DNA from: Prorocentrum cordatum
Lineage: Eukaryota > Sar > Dinophyceae > Prorocentrales > Prorocentraceae
Direction of reading: 5' to 3'
Length of the DNA: 64,000 nt
Assembly (NCBI GenBank): GCA_963575745.1
Contig: CAUYUJ010019602.1
Coordinates: 25,001-89,000 of the forward strand
Shown here in pieces: positions 42,801 through 54,146 of the stretch (the stretch's first letter is position 1; every line of letters begins with the position of its first letter). A program made the translations under genes and the position numbers. The notes under the pieces are model-generated. The model had not been told where the DNA came from, ran no database searches, and was given only the letters and a program-made list of their open reading frames with translations.

Positions 42801-43115
42801 TCAGGCTCAGGCTTTATCTTCGGCTCGGGCTCGGGCTCGGGCGCGGGCTTGGGCTCGGACTTGGGCTCGCTCCGGCTCGGGCTCGGGCTCGGGCTCGGGC
42901 TGGGGCTTGGGCTCGGGCTCGGCTTCTGGCCGCGGCTGGGCCCGGGGCTTGGGCTCAGGCTCGGGCTCGGGCTCGGGCTCGGGCTCGAGCTGGGGCTCGG
43001 GCGCAGGTTCTGGCTCGGGCTCGGGCTTGGGCTTTGTTCGGGCTCGGGCTCGGGCTTGTGTGTGGACTCGGGCTCAGGCTCGGGCTCGAGCTCGATCCCC
43101 GGCTCCGCCTGGGCT
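42801..43115 (+). repeat. GGGCTC hexanucleotide minisatellite
   Basis: Many GGGCTC units with variants (GGGCTT, GGGCGC). The plus strand is G-rich with repeated GGG runs three bases apart. Long Arg/Ala or Gly/Ser frames are artefacts. Confidence 0.92.
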
Positions 43116-43129
43116 CCTTCTCCAGCTCG

Positions 43130-43621
43130 ATGTGCCTCTCTGTATGTCTTCCTGTCATTCTTTGTGTTTGGGTGTCTGTGTGTCGGTGTATCTGTGTGCA
43201 TGGTTGCCTGTGTGTCGTGTGTCTGTGCGTCAGTGTGTCTGTGTGTCTGTGTGTCTGTTTGTCAGTGTGTCGGTGTGTCCGCGTGTCTGTTTGTCGATGT
43301 TTCTGTGTATCTGTGTGTCTGGTTGTTTGTGTGTCTGTGTGTCTGTGTGTTTGTGTGTGTGTGTGTCTGTGTGTGTGTGTGTCCGTGTGTGTGTCCGTGT
43401 GTGTGTGTGTGTGTGTGCGTGTGTGTCTCTCTGAGTGTCTGCGTGTCTGGTTTTCTGTGTGTCCTTGTGACTGGTTGTCTGTATCTGTGTGTTTGTCTGT
43501 GCGTCTTTCTGTCCGCCTGTGTCTGTGTGTTGGTGTGTCTGTGTCTGTGTGTCGGTGTGTCTGTGTCTCTTTGCGCCTGTGTGCCTGTGTGCCTGTGTTT
43601 CTGTCTCTCTGTGTCAGTGTG
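43130..43621 (+). repeat. TGTGTC/TGTGTG satellite
   Basis: About 490 bp of TGTGTCTG, GTGTGT and related units. The Cys/Val/Ser-rich frames on one strand and Thr/His-rich frames on the other are artefacts of it. Confidence 0.92.
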
Positions 43622-44021
43622 TACCTCGTAGAGCTCTTCGTCATCGATGAGCTAGAGAAATTCCGGCGCGGGGTGGAGCTAGTTGGTCGACACGGCCAGA
43701 ACGGACAAAGTGTTAACTTTTGGGTGGTTTTGCAAATATTTGAAAGATATTTGGCCATTTATTTCGAGAAACCAGATTTTTCGCACCTGTAATTGGTGAA
43801 GGCGCGTCTGCCTGTAAAATTCTCAGGTCCGTAGCTGCAGTATTACTATCAAAACACTTGGGGGACCCGACGTTTGATAAAAACAGAACAACGTGATTTT
43901 TGGAGTTTCTCAGGTCTTGCTCTCGACGCTTCCTTCATGCTTACCGAGGAGCGCCGTGTGAGAAAAGAGCTCTACGAGGGCCCCGGCGGTAACCTGGTTG
44001 ACGGTTTACCGCCGGTTCCCA
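43622..44021 (+). mobile_element. Family C2 element, full length (400 bp)
   Basis: TACCTCGTAGAGCTCTTCG at the left. It ends in the hairpin and GGTTCCCA, directly followed by the resumed C1 host. Confidence 0.88.
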
Positions 44022-44290
44022 TTTGACAATTCATTTTGAGAAAGCAGATCTTTCGCACCTGTAAACGACTATGAGGGCCTCTCTGTCTTAGTATGAGCTC
44101 TGTAGGCGCACTTATACTATCAAAACACTTGGCGGAGCCATCTTCATGTCGACACGAAAAACATACATTTTTCTCTTTTTCGAGAAATGCTTCCAGAAGC
44201 TCTCTCTTTCGACTCCGCACTCTTACGCGTGAAATGAGCTCTACGAGGTTCCCGGCGGTGACCAGGTTGACGGTTCACCGCCGGCGCCAG

Positions 44291-44627
44291 GTGGCCGACC
44301 CGACCAGAAAGGACAATGTGACAACTTTTGGGTGGTTTTGCGAATATTTGAAAGATATTTGGCCATTTATTTTGAGAAAGCAGATTTTTCGCACCTCTAG
44401 ACGATTATGAGGGCCTCTGCGTCTTAATATGAGCTCTGTAGATGCGCTTTCACTATCAAAACACTTGGCGAAACCAACTTCATGTCGACATGGAAAAAAT
44501 CACGTTTTCTCATTTTCGAGATGCTTCCAGAAGCCCTCTCTTTTGATGCTGAGCACTCTCACGTGTGCCAGGAGCTCTAGTAGGTTTCCGGCGGTGTCCA
44601 GGTTGACGGTTTACCGCCGGAAACCTG
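44291..44627 (+). mobile_element. Family C1 element lacking its 5' end
   Basis: Starts GTGGCCGACCCG, with CACTATCAAAACACTTGGCG and GCTTCCAGAAGCC. The 3' hairpin is closed by an altered arm (TTTCCGGCGG / CCGCCGGAAAC). Confidence 0.8.
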
Positions 44628-45758
44628 TTCCGGGGCGCTGGAGAGCTAGTTGGCAAGAAAAATCTCGACGGACCTTTTGATGACTTTTGGTCGGTTGAAC
44701 ATTTTGTTCTCGAAATTCAGCCATTCGTTAGAGCTCTAGTATTTTTTCCCGTGATCTTTGATCTTATTCCCGCTCGCCATCTTGATCTCAGCTCGATCGG
44801 GTACCTTTTACTGCCAAAAAGCGTCCAGGCGGGATCGGCCGTTTCGAGTCATCTTGATACGCGATGACGGTGTTCTCAAGATAACTCGAGCTTCAGGACA
44901 GCTATAGAGCTGGTAGGCACAGCTAATCGATTTAGAATGATCAGGCGCGTTCGCCTGTTGAACCGAGAGGTCTGAACTCGGTGTGCTAGCTGAGCTAGAT
45001 CCGCAAACCTATTCGTATTATTCGAGTCATCTTCACATGCGCTCTCGGTTTTCTATACTTAACTCGAGCTACAGGACAGCTACAGAGCTGATACGTACAT
45101 AATAGGAGTCAGAGTCATCAGTGGCCGTTGTCTGTTGAATCCAGAGCTCTGAAATCATTCGTATTGTTCGAGTCATCTGAGAGATGCTGTCGATTCTCTG
45201 CACTTAACTCGGGCTGTAGGGAGGCTGCATTGCTGGTAATCACTGGAATCGATTCGGAGTCATCAGGCGCGTCCGTCTGTCGAATTCAGAGCTCCGAACT
45301 CTGTCTGCTGCCCGAACTAGGTTCGCCAAACTATTCGTATTGTTCGAGTCATCCTGAGAGGTGCTGTCGGTTTCCTGCTCAACTCGGGCTGTATGGGGGG
45401 CTGCAGGGCTGGTAATCACAGGAATCGATTCAGAGACATCAGACGCGTCCGCCTGTCGCATGCAGAGGTCTGAACTCGGTTTGATACTCGAGCTAGGTTT
45501 GCTAAACTATTCGTATTGTTCGAGCCATCTTGAGAGGTGCTGTCGATTTATGCACGTAACTCGGGCTGTAGGAGAGCTACAGAGCTCGTACAGACAATCC
45601 AGAAGCATCGGGGGCGTTCGGCTGTTGCATCCGAGAGGTCTGAAATTTCTTGCGCTGAAATATGTTTTCTGTATTTTTTTTCGACATTACATGTTGTCAG
45701 AAAGCTCTACGAGTCCCCCGGCGGTAAGAAAGGTTGACGGTTTACCGCCGGCGCCCAG
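44628..45758 (+). mobile_element. Family A element lacking the first about 50 bases
   Basis: It starts at TTCCGGGGCGCTGG, the position just after the frequent breakpoint GAGTAA. It ends in an intact hairpin and CGCCCAG. Confidence 0.85.
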
Positions 45759-45849
45759 TAACTCGTAGAGCTTTCCTGAGCAAGTTATTGCTGGAAGCTT
45801 ACGAGTAACTTTTAGAGCTTCCCTTAGCTAGTTGCTGGAAGCTTAAGAG
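45759..45849 (+). mobile_element. Two abandoned family A 5' ends
   Basis: A starts at 45759 and 45806, each cut after about 45 bases at a GAG just before a T. Their continuations are not identifiable further on. Confidence 0.75.
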
Positions 45850-45921
45850 TAACTCGTAGAGCTTCCCTTGGCATATTATTGCTGGAAGCTTGAGAGTAAT
45901 TCCGGGGAGCTGGAGAGCTAG

Positions 45922-46711
45922 TACCTCGTAGAGCTCTTCGTTATCGATGAGCTAGAGGAATTCCGGCGCGGGGTGGGGCTAGTACCTCGTGCAGCTCTTC
46001 GATGAGCTAGAGGAATTCCGGCGTAGGCTGGAGCTAGTTGGCCGACCCGGCACCGACAGACAAAGTGATAACTTTTGGGTGGTTTTGCGATTTGTTCAGA
46101 GATATTTGACCATTTATTTTGAGAAAGCAGATTTTTCGCACCTGTAGACGACTATGAGGGCCTCTGCGTCTTAATATGAGCTCCCTAGATGCATTTTTAC
46201 TATCAAAACACTTGGCGAAACCAACTTTATGTCGACATGGAAAAAATCATGTTTTCTCTTTTTCGAGAAATGCTTCCAGAAGCCCTCTCTTTTGATGCTG
46301 AGCACTCTTACGCGTGTTAGGAGCTCTACGAGATCCCCGGCGGTGACCAGGTTGACGGTTCACCGCCGGCACCAGTTGGCCGACCCGACCAGAAAGGACA
46401 AAGTGGTGACTTTGAGTCGGTTTTGCGCAGATTTCAAAGATATTTGACCATTCATTTTGAGAAAGCAGATTCTTACGCCGAGCATGGGCATATAAACTCC
46501 TCTCTGACAGCAGCTCAGCTCTCCCGATGTATCTTCTTGAGAGTTCACATCCCGGAACTGAGCGAATATGAACATCGAAAAAATCGAAAATCAAGATTTT
46601 CGCAAAATCTCTATTTCATGCCTCTACTTTGATTCTCAGCACTCTTATCAGTGTACGGAGCTCTACGAGCTTCCCGGCGGTGACTAGGTTGACGGTCACC
46701 GCTGGCGCCAG
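45922..46711 (+). mobile_element. Family C3 element split by C1
   Basis: Pieces 45922-45982 and 46376-46711 (397 bp together). The break reads GGGGCTAG / TTGGCCGAC. It carries the C3 landmark GAACTGAGCGAATATGAACA. Confidence 0.88.
45983..46375 (+). mobile_element. Family C1 element, innermost (393 bp)
   Basis: TACCTCGTGCAGCTCTTCG to GGCACCAG, with ACTATCAAAACACTTGGCG and only a short T tract. Confidence 0.88.
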
Positions 46712-47840
46712 TTGGCAAGGAAAATCTCGACGGACATTTAGAGGAATTTTGGTGGGTTGAAAATTTTGTTCTCGAAATTCAACCATTCGTTAGAGCTCTA
46801 GTATTTTTTCCCGTGATCTTTGATCTTATTCCCGCTCGCCATCTTGATCTCAGCTCGATCGGGTACCTTTTACTGCCAAAAAGCACTGCGGCGGGATCGG
46901 CCGTTTCGAGTCATCTTGATTCGCGCTGTCGGTATACGGAACTTAACTCGAGCTTTAGGACAGCTACAGAGCTGGTAAGCACACCTTATCGATTGAGAAT
47001 GATCAGGCGCGTTCGGCTGTTCCAACGAGAGGTCTGAACTCGGTCTAGGTCCGTAAACCTACTCGTATTATTCGAGTCATCTTGACAGACACTCTCGGTT
47101 TTCTGTACTTAACTCGAGCTACAGGACTGCTACAGGGCTGATACTTACAGAAACCGATTCAGAATCATCAGTCGCGTTTGTCTGTTGAATCCAGAGCTCT
47201 GAACTCGATCTGCTGCCCGATCCAGAATCGCGAAACTGTTCGTATTGTTCGAGTCATCTTGAGAGACGCTGTCGGTTCTCTGCACTTGACTCGGGGTGTA
47301 GGGGGCCTACAGTGCTGGTGGTGACAGCAATCGATTTGGAGACATCAGGCGCGTCCGCTTGTAGAATTAGCTCGGGACTCGGTCTGCTGCCCGAACTCGG
47401 TCCGCGAAACTGTTTGTATTGTTCGAGTTATCCTGAAAGATGCTGTCGGCTTTCTGCACTTAACTCGGGCTGTAGGGGGGCTGCAGGGCGGGTAATCACA
47501 GGAACCGATTCGGAGAGATCAGACGCGTCCGCCTGTCGCATTCAGAGGTCTGAACTCGGTCTGATACTCGAGCTGGGTTTGCTAAACTATTCGTTTTGTT
47601 CGAGTCATCCTGAGAGGTGCTGTCGATTTACGCGCGTAACTCGGGCTGTAGCAGAGCTACAGCGTACAGAAGACAATCCAGAAGCATCGGGGGGCGTTCG
47701 GCTGTTGCATCGAGAGGTCTGAAATCGCTTGGGCTGAAAAACTATTCGTTCTCTGCAATTTTTTCGACATGATATATTCTCCGGAAGCTCTACGAGTCCC
47801 CGGCGGTAAGAAAGGTTGACGGTCTACCGCCGGCGCCCAG

Positions 47841-48258
47841 TACCTCGTAGAGCACTTCGTTATCGATGAGCTAGAGGAATACCTCGTAGTTCCGGCGCTG
47901 CGTGGACCGAACTCGGTCTGCTGCCCGAGCTAGGTCCGCGAAACTATTCGTATTGTTCGAGTCATCTTGAGAGTCGCTGTAGGGTAGCTGCAGGGCTGTA
48001 GGGTGGCTGCAGGGCTGGTAATCACAGGAATCTGCTGTCGATTTACGTACGTAACTCGGGCTGTAGGAGAGCTACAGAGCTCGTGTAGAAGACAATCTAA
48101 CTTCTGGGGCGTTCGGCTGTTGCATCGAAAGGTGTGGAATCGCTTGGGCTGAAAAATTATTTCTTCTCTACAATTTTTTTCGGTATTATATATTGTCAGG
48201 AAGCTCTACGAGTCCCCCGGCGGTAAGAAAGGTTGACGGTTTACCGCCGGCGCCCCAG
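47841..48258 (+). mobile_element. C 5' fragment and internally deleted family A element
   Basis: C end 47841-47879, a scrap TACCTCGTAG, then A monomers from about 47903 to the hairpin and GCCCCAG. Most of the A body is deleted. Confidence 0.7.
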
Positions 48259-49481
48259 TAACTCGTAGAGCTTCCCTTAGCAAGTGATTGTTGGAAGCTT
48301 AAGAGTAATTCCGGGGCGCTGGAGAGCTAGTTGGCAAGAAAAATCTCGACGGACATTTTGAGGAATTTTGGTCGGTTGAAAATTTTGTTCTCGAAATTCA
48401 ACCATTCGTTAGAGCTCTAGTATTTTTTCCCGTGATATTCGATCTTATTCCCGCTCGGCATCTCGATATCAGCTCGATCGGGTACCTTTTACTGCCAAAA
48501 AGCACTGCGGCGGGATCGGTCGTTTCGAATCATCTTGATACGCGCTGTCGGTATTTTGTGCTTAACTCGAGATATAGGACAGCTACAGAGCTGGTAAGCA
48601 CACCTTATCGATTCAGAATGATCAGGCGCGTTCGCCTGTTCCATCCAGAGGTCTGAACTCGGTCTGCTAGCCGAGCTAGGTGCGCAAACCTATTCGTATT
48701 ATTCGAGTCAGCTTGACAGGCGCTCTCGGTTTTCTGTACTTAAATCGAGCTATAGGATTGCTACAGGGCTGATACTTACAGAAGCCGATTCAGAATCATC
48801 AGTCGCGTTTGTCTGTTGAATCCAGAGCTCTGAACTCGGTCTGCTGCCCGATCCAGAATCGCGAAACTGTTCGTATTGTTCGAGTCATCTTGAGAGGTGC
48901 TGTCGGTTTTCTGCACTTAACTCGGGCTGTAGGGGGGCTACAGTGCTGGTGGTGACAGCAATCGATTTTGGAGACATCAGGCGCGTCCGCCTGTGGAATC
49001 CAGAGCTCGGAACTCGGTCTGCTGCCCGAACTCGGTCCGCGAAACTGTTCGTATTGTTCGAGTCATCCTGAAAGATGCTCTCGGCTTTCTGCACTTAACT
49101 CGGGCTGTAGGGGGGCTGCAGGGCGGGTAATCACAGGAATCGATTCGGAGACATCAGACGCGTCCGCCTGTCGCATTCAGAGGTCTGAACTCGGTCTGAT
49201 ACTCGAGCTGGGTTTGCTAAACTATTTGTTTTTTTCGAGTCATATTGAGAGGTGCTGTCGATTGACGCACGTAACTCGGGCTGTAGGAGAGCTACAGAGC
49301 TCGTGCAGAAGACAATCCAGAAGCATCGGGGGGCGTTCGGCTGTTGCATCGAGAGGTCTGAAATCGCTGGGGCTGAAAAACTATTCGTTCTCTGCAATTT
49401 TTTTCGACATTATATATTGTCAGGAAGCTCTACGAGTCCCCCGGCGGTAAGAAAGGTTGACTGTTTACCGCCGGCGCCCAG
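48259..49481 (+). mobile_element. Family A element, full length (1223 bp)
   Basis: A continuous reference copy. CGAGTCAT-type monomer starts lie at 48526, 48704, 48881, 49059 and 49236, spaced 177-178 bp. Confidence 0.95.
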
Positions 49482-50702
49482 TAACTCGTAGAGCTTCCCT
49501 TAGCAGGTTATTGTTGGAAGCTTAAGAGTAATTCCGGCGCGCTGGAGAGCTAGTTGGCAAGAAAATCTTGACGGACCTTTTGGTGACTTTTGGTCGGTTG
49601 AAAATTTTGTTCTCGAAATTCAACCATTCGTTTGAGCTCTAGTATTTTTTCCCGTGATATTCGATCTTATTCCCGCTCGCCATCTTGACTTCAGCTCGAT
49701 CGGGTACCTTTTACTGCCAAAAAGCACACTGGCGGGATCGGCCGTTTCGAGTCATCCTGATACGCGTTGTCGGTTTTTTGTACTTAACTCGAGCTGTAGG
49801 GCAGCTACAGAGCTGGTAAGCACACCTATTCCATTCAGAATCGTCAGGCGCGTTCGTCTGTTGCATCCAGAGGTCTGAACTCGGTCTGCTAGTCGAGCTA
49901 GGTCCGTAAACCTACTCGTATTATTCGAGTCATCTTGACAGACACTCTCGGTTTTCTGTACTTAACTCGAGCTATATAACAGCTACAGAGCTGATAATTA
50001 CAGAAACCGATTCAGAATGATCATTCGCGTTCGTCTGTTGAATGCAGAGCTCTCAACTCGGTCTGCTGCCCGATCTAGAATCGCGAAACTATTCGTATTG
50101 TTCGAGTCAGCTTGAGAGGTGCCGTCGGGTCTCTGCACTGAACCCGGGCTGTGGGGGGGCTACAGTGCTGGAAGTCAGAGGAATCGATTTGAAGACATCA
50201 GGCGCGTCCGCCTGTCGAATCCAGAGCTCGGAACTCGGTCTGCTGCCCGAACTAGGTCCGCAAAACTATTCGTATTTGTCGAGTCATCCTGAGAGGTGCT
50301 GTTGGTTTTCTGCACTCAACTCGGGTTGTGGGGGGGCTGCAGGGCTGGTAATCACAGGAATCGATTCGGAGACATCAGACGCGTCCGCCTGTCGCGTTCA
50401 GAGGTCTGAAATCGGTCTGATACTCGAGCTAGATTTGCCAAACTATTCGTATTGTTCGAGTCATCTTGAGAGGTGTTGTCGATTTACGCACGTAACTCGG
50501 GCTGTATGAGGGCTACGGAGCTCGTGCAGAAGACAATCCAGAAGCATCGGGGGCGTTCGGCTGTTGCATCGAGAGGTCTGAAATCGCTTGGGCTGAAAAA
50601 TTATTCGTTCGCAACAGTTTTTTCTTGACATTGCATATTGTCAGGAAGCTCTACGAGTCCCCCGGCGGTAAGAAAGGTTGACGGTTTACCGCCGGCGCCC
50701 AG
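49482..50702 (+). mobile_element. Family A element, full length (1221 bp)
   Basis: A continuous reference copy. Monomer starts lie at 49748, 49926, 50103, 50280 and 50457. It joins the preceding copy head to tail (CCCAG / TAACTCG). Confidence 0.95.
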
Positions 50703-51042
50703 TTGGCCGACTCGGCGAGAAAGGACAAAGTGGTAACTTTTGGGTGGTTTTGCAATTTGTTGAAAGATATTTGACAGTTCATTTTGAGAACGCAGATTTT
50801 TCGCACCTGTAAACGACTATGAGGGCCTCTCTGTCTTAGTATGAGCTCTGTAGGCGCACTTTTACTATCAGAACTCTTGGAGGAAACAATCTTCATGTCG
50901 ACGCGAAAAAAACAATTCTTCCTTTTTTCGAGAAATGCTTCCAGAAGCTCTCTCTCTTTCGACTCTGAGCACTCTTTCGCGTGAAAGGAGCTCTACGAGG
51001 TTCCCCGCGGTAACCAGGTTGACGGTTCACCGCCGGCGCCAG
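50703..51042 (+). mobile_element. Family C1 element lacking its 5' end
   Basis: It starts TTGGCCGACTCGG, the right half of the usual C split point, and ends in the hairpin and GCGCCAG. Confidence 0.82.
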
Positions 51043-52200
51043 TAATTCCGGCGCGCTGGAGAGCTAGTTGGCAAGACAAATCTCGACGGACCTTTTGCTG
51101 ACTTTTGGTCGGTTGGAAATTTTGTTCTCGAAATTCAACAATTCGTTTGAGCTCTATTTTTTCCCACCATATTCGATCTTATTCCCGCTCGCCTTCTCAA
51201 TCTCAGCTCGATCGGGTAAATATTTCTGCAAAAAAGCATCGCGGCGGGATCGGCTGTTTCGAGTCATCTTGATACGCGTTGTCGGTAGTTTGTACTTAAC
51301 TCGAGCTGTAGGGCAGCTACAGAGCTCACTCTCACAGAAATCGATTGCGAATCATCAGGTGCGTTCGTCTGTTCCATCTAGAGGTCTGAACTCGGTCTGC
51401 TGCCCGAGCCAGGTTCGCGAAACTTTTCGTGTTATTAGAGGTGCTAACAGCTTTCTGCACTTAACTCGGGCTGTAGGGGGGTACAGGGCTCGTATTCACA
51501 GGAATCGATTTGGAGACATCAGGCGCGTTCGCCTGCGGAATCCAGAGCTGAGAACTCGTGTGCTGCCCGAGCTAGGTTCGCAAAACTATTCGTATTCGTC
51601 GAGTCATCTCGAGAGGTGTTGTCCGTTTACTGCACTTAACTCGAGCTGTAAGGGGGCTGCAGGGCTGGTAATCACTGGAATCGATTCGGAGACATCAGTC
51701 GCGTCCGCCTGTCGCATTCAGAGCCCTGAACTCGGCCTGCTGCCCGAGCTAGGTCCACGAAGCTATTCGTATTGTTCGAGACATCTTCAGAGGTGCTGTC
51801 GATTTTCTGCACTGAACTCGTGCTATAAGGGGGCTGCAGGGCTGGTAATCACAGGAATCGATTCGGAGACATCAGGCGCGTCCGCCCGTTGCATTCAGAT
51901 GTCTGAACTCGGTCTGATACTCGAGCTAGATTCGCGAAACTATTGTATTGTTCGAGTGATCTTGAGAGGTGCTGTCGATTTTTGTTCGTAACTCGGGCTG
52001 TAGGAGAGCTACGGAGCTCGTGCGCACAGAAAAAGATCCAGAAGCATGAGGGGCGTTTCACTGTTGCATCGAGAGGTCTGAAATCGTTTAGGCTGAAAAA
52101 TATTCGTTCTCTGCAATTTTTTTCGACATTCTATATGCTCAGGAAGCTCTGCGAGTCCCCCGGCGGTAAGGAAGGTTGACGGTTTACCGCCGGCGCACAG
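51043..52200 (+). mobile_element. Family A element lacking the first about 45 bases
   Basis: Begins TAATTCCGGCGCGCTGG and ends at hairpin plus GCGCACAG. Confidence 0.85.
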
Positions 52201-52413
52201 TAATTCCGGGGCGCTGGAGAGCTAGTAACTCGTAGAGCTTCCCTTAGCAAGTTATTGCTGGAAACTTAGGAGTAATAACTCGTATAGCTTCCCTTAGCAA
52301 GCTATTGCTGGAAGCTTACGAGTAATTCCGGGGCGCTGGAATGCTAGTTGGCAAGAAAAATCTCGACGGACCTTTTGCTGACTTTTGGTCGGTTGAAAAT
52401 TTTGCTTTCGAAA

Positions 52414-52815
52414 TACCTCGTAGAGCTCGTCGGCATCGATGAGCTAGAGGAATTCGGGCGCGGGGTGGAGCTAGTTGCGCGACCCGGCCGTAGGAGACAA
52501 AGTGGTGACTTCGGGTCGGTTTTGCTAAGATTTCAAAGATATTTAACAATTCATTTCAAGAGTCTACATTTCTCTCACGTGCAGTGGGTTATGCCTCGGC
52601 TGCCAGTTGAATTTCCAGGTCGGTAGCTGCAATACTACTATCAAAAGACTTGCGGGAACCGACTTTGGATGAAAACCAGAAAAACGTGATTTTTCGAGTT
52701 TTTCTCCTCTCGCTTCAGAAGCTTCCTTCATGTCTCCCGAGGAGCGCTGTGGAACAAAAGAGCTCTACGAGGTGCCCGGCGGTAAGCTGGTTGACGGTTT
52801 ACCGCCGGTTCCCAG
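52414..52815 (+). mobile_element. Family C2 element, full length (402 bp)
   Basis: TACCTCGTAGAGCTCGTCGG to CGGTTCCCAG, with the C2 A-rich tract GGATGAAAACCAGAAAAACG. Confidence 0.9.
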
Positions 52816-52948
52816 TTCCTCAATTCGTTTGAGCTCTAGTATTTTTTCCCGTGATATTGGATCTTATTCCCGCTCGTCATCTTGATCTCAGCTCGATCGG
52901 GTACCTTTTACTGCCAAAAAGCGCACTGGCGGGATCGGCCGTTTCGAG

Positions 52949-54146
52949 TAACTCGTAGAGCTTCCCTTAGCTAGTTGCTGGAAGCTTAAGAGTAATTCCG
53001 GCGCGCTGGAGAGCTAGTTGGCAAGAAAAATCTCGACGGACCTTTTGCTGACTTTTGGTCGGTTGAAACTTTTGTTCTCGAAATTCAACAATTCGTTTGA
53101 GCTCTAGTATTTTTTCCCGTGATATTCGATCTCATTCCCGCTCGCCATCTCGATCTCAGCTCGATCTGGTAATCGCGGCGGGATCGGCTGTTTCGAGTCA
53201 TCTTGATACGCGTTGTCGGTATTTTGTACTTAACTCGAGCTGTAGGGCAGCTAGAGAGCTCATTCTCACAGAAATCGGTTGGAAATCATCAGGCGCGTTC
53301 GTCTGTTCCATCTAGAGGTCTGAACTCGGTCTGCTGCCCGAGCCAGGTTCGCGAAACTATTCGTGTTATTAGAGTCATCTCGAGAGGTGCTGACAGTTTT
53401 CTGCACTTAACTCGGGCTGTAGGGAGGCTACAGGGCTCGTGCTCACAGGAATCTATTCGGAGACATCAGGCGCGCCCGCTTGCCGAATCCAGAGCTCAGA
53501 ACTCGGTGTGCTGCCCGAGCTAGGTTCGCAAAACTATTTGTATTCGTCGAGTCATCTTGATAGGTGCTGTCCGTTTTCTGCACTTAACTCGAGCTGTAAG
53601 GGGGCTGCAGGGCTGGTAATCATGGGAATCGATTTGGAGACATCATTCGCGCCCACCTGTCGCATTCAGAGCCCTAAACTCGGCCTGCTGCCCGAGCTAG
53701 GTCCGCGAAGCTATTCGTATTGTTCGAGACATCTTCAGAGGTGCTGCCGATTTTCTGCACTTAACTCGGGCTGTGAGGGGGCTGCAGGGCTGGTAATCAC
53801 AGGGGTCGATTCGGAGACATCAGGCGCGTCTGCCTGTTGCATTCAGACGTCTGAACTCGGTCTGATACTCGAGCTCGATTCCGAAACTATTTGTATTGTT
53901 CGAGTGATCTTGAGAGGTGCTGTCGATTTTCGCATAACTCGGCCTGTAGGATAGCTACGGGGCTCGTGCGCACAGAAACGATCCAGAAGCATGAGGGGCG
54001 TTTGGCTATTGCATCTGAGAGGTCTGAAATCGTTTAGGCTGAAAAACTATTCGTTCTCTGCATTTTTTTCGACATTCTATATGCTCAGGAAGCTCTACGA
54101 GTCCCCCGGCGGTAAGGAAGGTTGACGGTTTACCGCCGGCGCCCTG
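52949..54146 (+). mobile_element. Family A element, full length (1198 bp)
   Basis: TAACTCGTAGAGCTTCCC to GCGCCCTG (usual end CCCAG with one change). It is inserted inside the first 177-bp monomer of its host, between CGAG and TCATC. Confidence 0.92.

Larger units (their letters stand above)
40425..44290 (+). mobile_element. Family C1 element split by a 3.5-kb block
   Basis: Pieces 40425-40552 and 44022-44290 (397 bp together). The break reads GAAAGATA / TTTGACAATTC, continuous in other C1 copies. Confidence 0.88.
45850..47840 (+). mobile_element. Family A element split by a C3/C1 nest
   Basis: Pieces 45850-45921 and 46712-47840 (1201 bp together). The break reads GAGAGCTAG / TTGGCAAGG. Confidence 0.88.

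Noticed and set aside
42680-43792. 370-codon Cys/Val-rich frame and Thr/His-rich frame on the opposite strand
   Set aside because: Both are translations of the GGGCTC and TGTGTC satellites.
48432-48656. Recurrent 74-codon open frame in family A (also at 3150, 30645, 31909, 46813, 49654, 55199)
   Set aside because: It starts with GTG rather than ATG, covers the conserved 5' region plus the first monomer, and is broken in other copies. Its recurrence is explained by copy similarity.
50042-50509. Long repetitive frames across the 177-bp monomers with a 59-residue period
   Set aside because: 177 is divisible by three, so any open monomer frame stays open in the next one. Frames occur on both strands and indels break them freely between copies.
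48259-50702. Family A as a classical TIR (MITE-like) DNA transposon
   Set aside because: One inverted repeat is terminal but its partner is about 45 bases from the other end, and no target duplication is seen at sites compared with empty copies.
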